From an uncultured archaeon (GTDB taxonomy: Archaea > Thermoproteota > CALKCG01 > B24): DNA of 5,391 nt. This document shows, one piece after another, positions 1 through 5,391 of this stretch. Location: contig CALKCG010000137.1 of the NCBI GenBank assembly GCA_938082915.1, positions 1-5,391 of the forward strand, read 5' to 3'. The notes below the pieces were generated by a model. That model was not told the DNA's origin, ran no database searches, and saw only the letters and a list, made by a program, of their open reading frames with translations. A program made the translations under genes and the position numbers. Positions within the stretch are counted from its first letter, which is position 1. Every line of letters starts with the position of its first letter.

Positions 1-491
1 ACGTCTTCGAGATCCCTCAAAGTTCTAGGCCTCATACCTGTAACAAGCCTGGTTATCGGTGCTTCAACACCGACCCCCTCACCCATGTCTATCGGGCTGT
101 CTCTTCCATATCTTTCGATGAGGTATTCAACCAGATGTTTAGCATGGCTCGTATGGGTTGCGGCTCCTATGCAGCAAGCTAGTAGCACTATTCTAGACTG
201 TTGAGCAGCCATATCTAAGCCGCATGCCCCACGCTTACCCATGGATAAGTCGCACTTTCCAAACGTACATAGGCAACATAATTCGCAAAAGGGCATGTAA
301 AACGGTCTATAGCGTTTGAGGAGAATATGATCCCAATTTCTAAGGTCTTTTATCGAAGGCATGGGGGTTGGACCCATAGGTTCTTCAAACTCTTCATAAA
401 TTATACGGTCGATGGATATTTCAACATCTCGAAGAACTCCAAGCGTAGTAGTAGCTTCCTTCAATGTAATGTAGAGGTCTTTCTTACTCAC
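1..491 (-). CDS. cdhA: CO dehydrogenase alpha subunit of the ACDS complex, N-terminal part (runs off the left edge)
   Basis: This is the nickel CO dehydrogenase catalytic subunit of archaeal ACDS, which interconverts CO2 and CO at a Ni-Fe-S C-cluster in the cytoplasm and passes CO to the CdhC A-cluster. Only the first 163 codons lie in the window; the family is usually about 800 residues, so the C-cluster ligands are not visible. What is seen: an N-terminal region with MGPTPMP (residues 39-45) and a conserved NWDHILLKRY segment (52-61). Next comes the iron-sulfur motif C-X2-C-X2-C-X4-C-X9-C (C69, C72, C75, C80, C90) ending in KRGACG, which supplies B/D-cluster ligands in this family. Histidines H113, H116 and H119 follow, at the place where the family has conserved histidines. 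The start is GTG at 491: an in-frame TGA lies directly upstream and AGGTG sits 7 nt before it. It is divergent from cdhC. The epsilon gene cdhB, if present, would lie beyond the left edge. Family recognised from memory of methanosarcinal CdhA. Confidence 0.93.
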   Translation of the reverse strand, partial: MSKKDLYITLKEATTTLGVLRDVEISIDRIIYEEFEEPMGPTPMPSIKDLRNWDHILLKRYRPFYMPFCELCCLCTFGKCDLSMGKRGACGLDMAAQQSRIVLLACCIGAATHTSHAKHLVEYLIERYGRDSPIDMGEGVGVEAPITRLVTGMRPRTLRDLED

Positions 492-498
492 TCAAACC

Positions 499-503
499 CA
501 CCT
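499..503 (-). promoter_or_regulatory. Ribosome binding site of cdhA
   Basis: AGGTG on the minus strand, within AGGTGGG, lies 7 nt before the GTG at 489-491. It matches the archaeal anti-Shine-Dalgarno sequence and supports the GTG start. The in-frame TGA immediately upstream (492-494) rules out a longer product. Confidence 0.7.
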
Positions 504-519
504 TTTCGTTAGGAAACAC

Positions 520-534
520 TTCAAATATTTTGAA
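520..534. repeat. 15-bp palindrome (possible operator) in the divergent promoter region
   Basis: TTCAAA-TAT-TTTGAA is a perfect inverted repeat with 6-bp arms and a 3-bp spacer. It lies roughly 30 bp from the cdhA start and 60 bp from the cdhC start. Its symmetry and its place between divergent, functionally linked genes suit a dimeric regulator's operator. It could also simply be part of an AT-rich promoter core, since AT-rich palindromes arise easily by chance. No regulator is encoded in the window. Confidence 0.35.
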
Positions 535-568
535 TCTTCAATAAAAGTTTATCTTCCTCCAAACACCA

Positions 569-592
569 TTTATCCTCACGTAGGAGGATAGA
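569..592 (+). promoter_or_regulatory. Hairpin covering the cdhC ribosome binding site
   Basis: TATCCTC (571-577) and GAGGATA (584-590) are perfect reverse complements around a 6-nt loop (578-583). The stem can extend by a U-G pair (570/591) and a U-A pair (569/592) to 9 bp. Four of the six bases of the AGGAGG Shine-Dalgarno (582-587) fall in the stem and the other two in the loop. If the transcript begins upstream of 569, this structure would limit ribosome access to cdhC, the first gene of the operon. A function in control, for example by temperature or a bound protein, is inference. The pairing is seen directly. Confidence 0.45.
582..587 (+). promoter_or_regulatory. Ribosome binding site of cdhC
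   Basis: AGGAGG, a full archaeal Shine-Dalgarno core, lies 9 nt before TTG at 597 and 15 nt before the in-frame ATG at 603. The spacing favours the TTG start. Confidence 0.75.
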
Positions 593-596
593 AGAA

Positions 597-2012
597 TTGT
601 CCATGTTTCAAGATATACCAGTCGATGTTGGTATTGCTTACGAGGGGGAGAGAATTAGAAGGACTGAAATGTACGTCGAATTCGGTGGACCGGATGTTAA
701 ATTTAAGTTTGAACTCGCAAGGGTCAGGAGACCTGAGGAAGTTAAAGATAGCGAGGTAATAATCATTGGTCCAGATATTAAAGACATTCCAGAAGGCAGT
801 AGCGTACCGTTGGGTATACTCGTTGAAATTGCAGGAAGTCAGCTTGAAGAAGGACTTGAGGGCATTATAGAGCGTCGTATTCATGAGTTCACCAATTACG
901 TGCATGGTTTTATGCACTTAAATCAACGTTATGACATATGGTGTAGGCTTAGCAAGGAGGCTTTTAAGAAAGGATTCAACAGCTTCACTTATCTGGGAAA
1001 AGTCTTGATTAGGCTTTACAAGGCGGATTTCCCAATAATCGAGAAAATTCAGGTGACCTTTATAACAGACCCCAAGGAAGTCGAACGAATGTACTACGAA
1101 GCCCTCAAAGTGTATGAGGCTAGGGATGCGAAAGCCAGAGGGCTTAAGGATGAAGATGTAGACGAGTTTTACGGATGCATTCTCTGCCAATCCTTCGCTC
1201 CAACACACGTATGTGTAATCACTCCACAAAGGTACTCGAACTGTGGAGCTATAAGCTGGTTTGACGGTAGGGCCGCCTCGAAGGTGGACCCTAAGGGTCC
1301 AATATTTAGAATACCTAAAGGTGAATGTCTAGACCCAATTGGAGGGGAGTATTCCGGAGTGAATAAGATTGTACAAGAAAAATCCCTTGGAGCAATTAAG
1401 CGCGTCCATCTCTATACGGTCTTCAATTATCCGCATACCAGCTGCGGGTGTTTTGAAGCCATAGCCTTCTACATACCTGAGGTTGATGGATTCGGAATAG
1501 TACATAGGGATTTTAAAGGCGTAGCGGTAAACGGATTGAAGTTTTCAACTATGGCCGATACGACTGGAGGAGGTAGACAGGTAGATGGCTTCCACGGAAT
1601 ATCCATAGAGTATATGCGTTCCCCCAAGTTTTTGGTGGCAGATGGTGGATGGGAGCGGGTTGTCTGGGTTCCGAAAGCGGTGTTTGAGAGGGTTAAAGAC
1701 TTCGTACCAGAAAAAGTCAGAGATAGAATAGCGACAGATGAAGATGTTAAAACTATAGATGAACTTAAAGAGTTTTTAAAGGCTAAGAATCATCCAGTCG
1801 TCAACAGGTGGAAAAAGATAGAAGCCGAAGTCAAGCCTATGGAAGTTAAAGTAGGAGAAGCAAATGTACCTCAGCCAGCTCAAGCTACGGTTTTAGAAGG
1901 CGCATCTATTTCTGGAATTCCTCTAACGTCCGGAGGGTTTAAGATAACCTTGAAAGGCGCTAGGATAAACATAGAGAAGGTAATAATCAAACGCAGTGTC
2001 TCAACTGGTTAG
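597..2012 (+). CDS. cdhC: Acetyl-CoA synthase beta subunit of the ACDS complex (CdhC)
   Basis: CdhC makes or cleaves acetyl-CoA from CO, a corrinoid-bound methyl group and CoA at the A-cluster, a [4Fe-4S] cubane bridged to two nickels. The 471-residue product matches archaeal CdhC throughout. The cubane ligands are C194, C197, C206 and C216, with the same spacing as C506, C509, C518 and C528 of Moorella ACS. C283-G-C285 in HTSCGCFEA corresponds to the distal-nickel motif C595-G-C597. F200 corresponds to the Moorella active-site phenylalanine F512. The N-terminal CODH-contacting domain of bacterial ACS is absent, as usual in archaea. After about residue 408 comes a linker rich in Val, Pro, Ala and Glu, then a conserved tail (GGFKITLKGARINIEKVII, 446-464). 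TTG at 597 is chosen because AGGAGG lies 9 nt upstream; ATG at 603 would remove only two residues. It is the first gene of the rightward operon. Confidence 0.97.
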   Translation: MSMFQDIPVDVGIAYEGERIRRTEMYVEFGGPDVKFKFELARVRRPEEVKDSEVIIIGPDIKDIPEGSSVPLGILVEIAGSQLEEGLEGIIERRIHEFTNYVHGFMHLNQRYDIWCRLSKEAFKKGFNSFTYLGKVLIRLYKADFPIIEKIQVTFITDPKEVERMYYEALKVYEARDAKARGLKDEDVDEFYGCILCQSFAPTHVCVITPQRYSNCGAISWFDGRAASKVDPKGPIFRIPKGECLDPIGGEYSGVNKIVQEKSLGAIKRVHLYTVFNYPHTSCGCFEAIAFYIPEVDGFGIVHRDFKGVAVNGLKFSTMADTTGGGRQVDGFHGISIEYMRSPKFLVADGGWERVVWVPKAVFERVKDFVPEKVRDRIATDEDVKTIDELKEFLKAKNHPVVNRWKKIEAEVKPMEVKVGEANVPQPAQATVLEGASISGIPLTSGGFKITLKGARINIEKVIIKRSVSTG

Positions 2013-2016
2013 GAGG
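2011..2016 (+). promoter_or_regulatory. Ribosome binding site of cdhD, overlapping the cdhC stop codon
   Basis: AGGAGG begins inside the cdhC TAG (2010-2012) and lies 9 nt before ATG at 2026. It decides the cdhD start: the earlier in-frame GTG at 1996 has no comparable site and would overlap cdhC. Terminating ribosomes would sit on this site, which suggests translational coupling. Confidence 0.8.
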
Positions 2017-2025
2017 CTTAAACAT

Positions 2026-3255
2026 ATGGCCTCTAGCAAGACTCCTAAGAAGTTTGAAACGATGGTATTCGAGACTCTACTCCAGCTTTTCCAAAACCTC
2101 AAGGATGCGGAGATAGAGTTGCAGAACGTCACCATAGAGGCAGATGAAATAGATTTAGAGCCAATAGTTAGAGCTATTATGGCTCAAATACCTGCCCCTA
2201 GAGTAACTGAAAAACCAGCAGTTAAACGTCTTCCAGAGAAGCTTTTAGAAGCCGAATTCACTCCTCCCACAAGCGGGTATCCCGGCCGCGTGGTAGAGGT
2301 TAAAATAGGGGCCACCAAAAGCGAAGGCGGCACTAGGGGTAAAACCATAACGATCGGCGGTGAAGTTGCCCCAGCTTTATACGTGTTCGACGGTTTAAAC
2401 CCCAATCCCCCAGTTGTATCCATTGACATATTCGACACCAAGATACCTTTAGCTAAAGCAGTTAAAGTGGAAGTCGAAGACGTTTTAAACGATCCCGTTG
2501 AATGGTCTAAGAAAGCCGTTCACAAGTTTGGAGCAGAAGTTGTTAACCTCCACCTTGTAAGTATAGACCCCCTTCTCAACGATACTCCGCCAGCTGAGGC
2601 GGCTAAAACCGTCGAAAACGTTCTGCAGGCAGTTGATGCTCCACTATGCGTCGGTGGTTGCGGTGATCCGCTGAAAGACCTGAAGGTCTTCGAAAAAGTG
2701 TGTGAAGTGGCTGAAGGGGAGCGTATACTAATAAACTCCGTGACCTTGGATATGGACTATAAGAGGCTTGCGGAAACTGTTAAGAGGCATGGTCATAATG
2801 TCATAGCCTTCACATCTATGGATATGGATATGGCTAGGGAACTTAATAGAAAGCTTTACGAAATACTACCGAAGGAGAACATAGTGATCGATACTACAAC
2901 GGCGGCCTTAGGTTACGGTTTAGACTACGCCTTCACGGTCATGGAGAGAACGAGGTTGGCCGCTCTGATGGGCGACGTTGAACTTCAACACCCCATGTCC
3001 TCAGGGACGACAAACGCTTGGGCCGCTAGAGAAGCCTGGATGAAGTTAGATGAATCTAAATGGGGGCCTAGAGAATTGAGGGGGCCTATCTGGGAGGTTG
3101 TGACGGCTCTTACGCTTCTACTAGCTGGTGTAGACTACTTTATGATGATGCATCCGTTGGCCGTTAAAACGGTTAAACAGGTTATTGAAAAGTTTACTAG
3201 TGGAGGCCTATTCGACTCATCCCGCTACTTAAGCTGGGCGTCTTTGGACATTTAG
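2026..3255 (+). CDS. cdhD: Corrinoid protein small (delta) subunit of the ACDS complex (CdhD)
   Basis: CdhD pairs with CdhE to form the corrinoid iron-sulfur protein that moves the methyl group between methyl-tetrahydropterin and the CdhC A-cluster. From ATG 2026 it is 409 residues, close to the usual archaeal length. An N-terminal segment (about 10-50) contains a short strand-like motif (IELQNVTIEADEIDLEP). A TIM-barrel domain follows, with family landmarks GRVVEVKIG (87-95), PPVVSIDIFD (128-137), NLHLVSIDP (174-182), GGCGDPLKD (210-218), INSVTLDMDY (236-245), DTTTAALGYGLDYA (289-302), LQHPMSSGTTNAW (320-332), WGPRELRGPIWE (346-357) and DYFMMMHPLAVK (370-381). The start at 2026 is preferred over GTG 1996 because of the AGGAGG at 2011-2016; the longer form would add MSQLVRRLKH and overlap cdhC by 17 bp. 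It follows cdhC by 13 bp and precedes cdhE by 16 bp. Confidence 0.97.
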   Translation: MASSKTPKKFETMVFETLLQLFQNLKDAEIELQNVTIEADEIDLEPIVRAIMAQIPAPRVTEKPAVKRLPEKLLEAEFTPPTSGYPGRVVEVKIGATKSEGGTRGKTITIGGEVAPALYVFDGLNPNPPVVSIDIFDTKIPLAKAVKVEVEDVLNDPVEWSKKAVHKFGAEVVNLHLVSIDPLLNDTPPAEAAKTVENVLQAVDAPLCVGGCGDPLKDLKVFEKVCEVAEGERILINSVTLDMDYKRLAETVKRHGHNVIAFTSMDMDMARELNRKLYEILPKENIVIDTTTAALGYGLDYAFTVMERTRLAALMGDVELQHPMSSGTTNAWAAREAWMKLDESKWGPRELRGPIWEVVTALTLLLAGVDYFMMMHPLAVKTVKQVIEKFTSGGLFDSSRYLSWASLDI

Positions 3256-3259
3256 CAGT

Positions 3260-3266
3260 GGGGGTT
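3260..3266 (+). promoter_or_regulatory. Weak ribosome binding site of cdhE
   Basis: The short gap between cdhD and cdhE holds GGGGGTTGTGA (3260-3270). Its G-rich part lies about 6 nt before TTG at 3272. It is a poor Shine-Dalgarno match compared with those of cdhC and cdhD, so cdhE translation may depend on coupling to cdhD. Confidence 0.4.
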
Positions 3267-3271
3267 GTGAA

Positions 3272-4696
3272 TTGGCTAAGAGTTTGAGTCCATTAGAATT
3301 GTACAACCTCTTACCTAAAATAAACTGCGGTAAGTGTGGTGAAGCCAACTGTTTAAGTTTTGCGACGAAGCTCGTAAACCTCGAGGTCGAAGTTGAAAAA
3401 TGCACCCCCCTAGTTGAGGAAGGGAGGTATCGGGAGAATTATTTCAAAATCAAAGAGGTTCTGAAGCCCCCTGTTAAAGAGGTGCTGATAACTAGAGGTG
3501 GAAGGGTCGTTAGAATAGGTGGAGAGTATGTACTTTACCGTCATGAGTTCACATATAGGCGACCAACAGCCATAGCCGTAGATGTATCTGATAATATGTC
3601 CCCGGACTCTCTAATCGACCGCGTTAAACAAGTGGAATCGTTATCCTACCCTTACATAGGTAAGGAGCTTAAGCTAGACCTAATAGCTGTTAGGTCTGTT
3701 GCGGGCGATCCTGAGAACTTCCGTAGAACTGTCAGAATAGTATTGGACAATTCAAATCTCCCCATCGTACTGTGTTCATTAAATCCGGATGTTTTAAGGG
3801 CTGGGCTTGCCGAAATGCCCGGCGACAGTCCGCTCATATACGCTGCTACCGTGGACAACTGGAATCGGATGGCTGAATTGGCTTTGGCATACGACTGCCC
3901 ACTCGTCGTATCCGCTCCAAACAACCCCGTTGCACTTAAAAGTCTAGTTAAAACTATGCTTGAATGCGGTTTGGAAGACTTAGTTCTAGACCCCGGATGC
4001 ATGGGTGGTGAAGGCATCTACGATACCATCGTCAATTTCACCATGCTCCGTAAAGCCGTCTTCAGAGCAAACGATTCCCTTTTAGGCTTCCCACTCCTAG
4101 GCGCACCTATGTCCGTTTGGCTTGAGAAAGGTAGGGCACTTGATAGGAAGTGGGAGGAGTGTTACTTAGCCAGCATGCTGATTGTTAGATACGCTGATAT
4201 TCTCATCATGCATAGTTTAGACGGCTGGGTTTTACTACCACTGCTAATACTGAGAGACAATATATATACAGACCCTAGGAAGCCGGTTTCAGTTAAACCC
4301 GGGCTCTACAAAATAGGTGCGCCTAACGAAAATAGTCCTGTTATGTTTACAACGAACTTCGCGTTAACCTACTATACGGTCTCTTCGGACATACAAGCCG
4401 CTAAAGTGGATGCGTTTCTCATAGTTGTTGATACCGAGGGGCTTTCAGTAACATCGGCCGTAGCGGGGAGAAAACTCACGGCCGATAAAGTTGCCGAAGC
4501 TATTAAAGAATCTGGTATTAAAAACTTGGTCAAACACAGGTTTCTAATAATCCCAGGTAGAGCTTCCAAGCTCAGCGGTGAAATCGAAGAGGCCACTGGT
4601 TGGAAGGTTCTCGTAGGCCCGTTAGACTCATCGGAGATCTCCAAATTCCTAAGTGAGAACTGGTATGGAAAGAAACTCTGGGAGGTTGGAAGTTAA
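3272..4696 (+). CDS. cdhE: Corrinoid iron-sulfur protein large (gamma) subunit of the ACDS complex (CdhE)
   Basis: CdhE binds the cobamide that carries the methyl group, plus a low-potential [4Fe-4S] cluster that reactivates the cobalt to Co(I). The 474-residue product shows the classic N-terminal cluster motif C-X2-C-X4-C-X16-C (C19, C22, C27, C44). A TIM-barrel region follows (about 85-330), with VLYRHEFTY (87-95), VDVSDNM (103-109), CSLNPDVLRAGL (168-179), AATVDNWNRMAELAL (191-205), LVLDPG (237-242) and LIMHSLDGW (311-319). The C-terminal corrinoid-binding domain (about 330-465) has IYTDPRKPVSV (331-341), SPVMFTTNFALTYYTVSSDI (355-374), VVDTEGLSVTSAVAG (385-399), IIPGRASKLSGEIEE (426-440) and GPLDSSEI (449-456). 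The start is TTG 3272. A second TTG at 3284 (MSPLELYN) is possible and would also agree with the family's N-terminus. It is the third gene of the operon, with the ATPase gene 2 bp downstream. Confidence 0.97.
   Translation: MAKSLSPLELYNLLPKINCGKCGEANCLSFATKLVNLEVEVEKCTPLVEEGRYRENYFKIKEVLKPPVKEVLITRGGRVVRIGGEYVLYRHEFTYRRPTAIAVDVSDNMSPDSLIDRVKQVESLSYPYIGKELKLDLIAVRSVAGDPENFRRTVRIVLDNSNLPIVLCSLNPDVLRAGLAEMPGDSPLIYAATVDNWNRMAELALAYDCPLVVSAPNNPVALKSLVKTMLECGLEDLVLDPGCMGGEGIYDTIVNFTMLRKAVFRANDSLLGFPLLGAPMSVWLEKGRALDRKWEECYLASMLIVRYADILIMHSLDGWVLLPLLILRDNIYTDPRKPVSVKPGLYKIGAPNENSPVMFTTNFALTYYTVSSDIQAAKVDAFLIVVDTEGLSVTSAVAGRKLTADKVAEAIKESGIKNLVKHRFLIIPGRASKLSGEIEEATGWKVLVGPLDSSEISKFLSENWYGKKLWEVGS
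4680..4686 (+). promoter_or_regulatory. Ribosome binding site of the CooC-type ATPase gene, inside the end of cdhE
   Basis: GGGAGGT lies within the last codons of cdhE, with 12 nt between it and GTG at 4699. The spacing is a little long. The start is nevertheless well fixed, because the P-loop begins at residue 7. Confidence 0.5.
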
Positions 4697-4698
4697 AA

Positions 4699-5391
4699 GT
4701 GATCATATCGGTAGCCGGTAAAGGTGGAACTGGCAAAACTACTATAGCCGCTTTAATTTTAAAGGCTTTGATTGAGGAAACAGGTAAGACTATTCTCTTC
4801 GTAGACGCAGACCCGTCGACGAATGCTCCAGTTGTTCTAAACATGCCTATAAGGAAAACGGTTGGTGAGGTAATAGAGGAATTTAGAAAATCCGTCTTAG
4901 ATAGTGCGGAGCTGGGCATCGACAAGAGCAGAGTGATTGAGAAGTGGATTATGGAGACTCTGTTGGAATCTCTCAGGTTCGACTTATTGGCTATGGGTCG
5001 AGGCGAAGGTGAAGGGTGCTACTGCTACGTTAATTCCGTTCTAACATCCATACTTGATAGATTGACTGGTAATTACGATGTCACCATAATGGATATGGAG
5101 GCTGGTTTAGAACATATAAGCCGTAGGACCGATCGAAACGTAGACATTATGTTTGTTATAACAGACCCGTCTAAAATGAGTCTTGAAACGGCTAAGAGGA
5201 TTAAAGAACTAATACCTGAAGTACACGTCGAGGTCAGAAGGCTTTACGTCATCGGTAATAAGATTCCACCTGAAGAATTCGAAAAATACGCTGAAAAAGT
5301 CAGAGAATTCGGTCTTCAACTCATTGGAGTTGTACCCCCAGACCCTGAAATACTAAACTTTAGTATGAAAGGTTTATCTCTTTTAGAGATG
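4699..5391 (+). CDS. cooC: CooC/AcsF-type nickel-insertion ATPase, N-terminal part (runs off the right edge)
   Basis: This is a MinD/ParA-family ATPase of the CooC group, which uses ATP to help insert nickel into CODH; the related AcsF acts on acetyl-CoA synthase. It is open for 231 codons to the window end without a stop; the family is about 250-260 residues, so little is missing. It has a deviant Walker A GKGGTGKTT (7-15) with signature lysine K8 and K13, FVDADPSTN (34-42) as the A' region, and a DMEAG Walker B/switch II motif (132-136). A C-Y-C pair (C107, C109) in GEGCYCYVN is the CXC motif that binds nickel or zinc at the CooC dimer interface. GTG 4699 is chosen because it lies 2 bp after the cdhE stop and just ahead of the P-loop. 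The position behind ACS and corrinoid genes, with cdhA on another transcript, leaves open whether its main client is CdhC, CdhA or both. Confidence 0.9.
   Translation, partial: MIISVAGKGGTGKTTIAALILKALIEETGKTILFVDADPSTNAPVVLNMPIRKTVGEVIEEFRKSVLDSAELGIDKSRVIEKWIMETLLESLRFDLLAMGRGEGEGCYCYVNSVLTSILDRLTGNYDVTIMDMEAGLEHISRRTDRNVDIMFVITDPSKMSLETAKRIKELIPEVHVEVRRLYVIGNKIPPEEFEKYAEKVREFGLQLIGVVPPDPEILNFSMKGLSLLEM

Larger units (their letters stand above)
492..596. promoter_or_regulatory. Divergent promoter region between cdhA and cdhC
   Basis: These 105 bp are the only space for promoters of the leftward cdhA and the rightward cdhCDE-ATPase operon. The middle (about 520-552) is strongly AT-rich and has archaeal TATA-like stretches on both strands. 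On the plus strand, ATAAAAGTTTAT (541-552) would place a start about 25 nt downstream, near 570-577. An upstream choice around 523-531 would place it near 552-557. On the minus strand, AAACTTTTATT (551-541) would place a start near 518, giving a leader of about 28 nt before the cdhA GTG. No BRE is clear enough to choose between these. TATA assignment is inference; the intergenic position and base composition are seen directly. Confidence 0.5.

Noticed and set aside
327..512. Plus-strand open frame of 61 codons opposite cdhA
   Set aside because: It lies antisense to the conserved N-terminal part of cdhA and runs into the intergenic region. It has no recognisable motif and no good ribosome site, so it is a shadow frame.
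576..1229. Two minus-strand open frames (576-917 and 918-1229) inside cdhC
   Set aside because: Both are antisense to highly conserved CdhC sequence and encode no recognisable protein. They result from codon bias in the real gene.
2184..2441. Minus-strand open frame of 85 codons inside cdhD
   Set aside because: It is antisense to conserved CdhD sequence, is low in complexity and matches no family I recognise.
3267..3269. GTG as an alternative start just before cdhE
   Set aside because: It is not in the cdhE frame; the in-frame TTG at 3272 gives the expected N-terminus with the SPLELY motif.
3652..4925. Three minus-strand open frames opposite cdhE and the ATPase gene (3652-4017, 4372-4644, 4572-4925)
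   Set aside because: Their Ser/Pro/Thr-rich translations are typical of antisense frames. They overlap well-supported genes and each other, and one crosses the cdhE-ATPase junction.
1..5391. CRISPR arrays, tRNA or rRNA genes, insertion sequences, integration sites, terminators
   Set aside because: I saw no regularly spaced repeats, RNA gene signatures, transposase-like frames or terminal inverted repeats. Coding sequence fills the window apart from the 105-bp divergent region and gaps of 2-16 bp, and both transcription units run off the edges, so no terminator is expected.

Overview
This window comes from an archaeon and carries most of an acetyl-CoA decarbonylase/synthase (ACDS; archaeal CODH/ACS) locus, the carbonyl and methyl branches of the Wood-Ljungdahl pathway. 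Three things point to an archaeon. The three complete genes encode the archaeal-type subunits CdhC, CdhD and CdhE. CdhC lacks the N-terminal domain of bacterial acetyl-CoA synthase and carries the archaeal C-terminal tail. The Shine-Dalgarno sequences are strong (AGGAGG) and starts are often GTG or TTG. I cannot fix the lineage from sequence alone. A non-methanosarcinal, possibly TACK-type archaeon such as Bathyarchaeia would fit, but this is a guess.

Layout. Positions 1-491 (minus strand) hold the first 163 codons of cdhA, the nickel CO dehydrogenase alpha subunit, which runs off the left edge. Positions 492-596 are a 105-bp divergent intergenic region. It contains AT-rich promoter-like sequence, a 15-bp palindrome, and a hairpin that buries the cdhC ribosome binding site. 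Rightward from there is a tight operon: cdhC (ACS beta subunit, 597-2012), cdhD (corrinoid protein delta subunit, best start 2026, ends 3255), cdhE (corrinoid iron-sulfur gamma subunit, 3272-4696), and a CooC/AcsF-type nickel-maturation ATPase (4699 to the right edge, 231 codons, C-terminus missing). Gaps between the operon genes are 2 to 16 bp.

How the genes work together. CdhA reduces CO2 to CO (or oxidises CO) at its Ni-Fe-S C-cluster. CdhD/CdhE carry a methyl group on a corrinoid cofactor, taken from a methyl-tetrahydropterin. CdhC joins CO, methyl and CoA into acetyl-CoA at its Ni-Ni-[4Fe-4S] A-cluster. The ATPase is expected to help load nickel into CODH and/or ACS. All diagnostic metal ligands that fall inside the window are intact, so the system looks functional.

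No undescribed enzyme system is evident. The unusual points are the split, divergent arrangement of CODH versus ACS/corrinoid genes, the ATPase placed last in the operon, and the possible RNA control element over the cdhC start.
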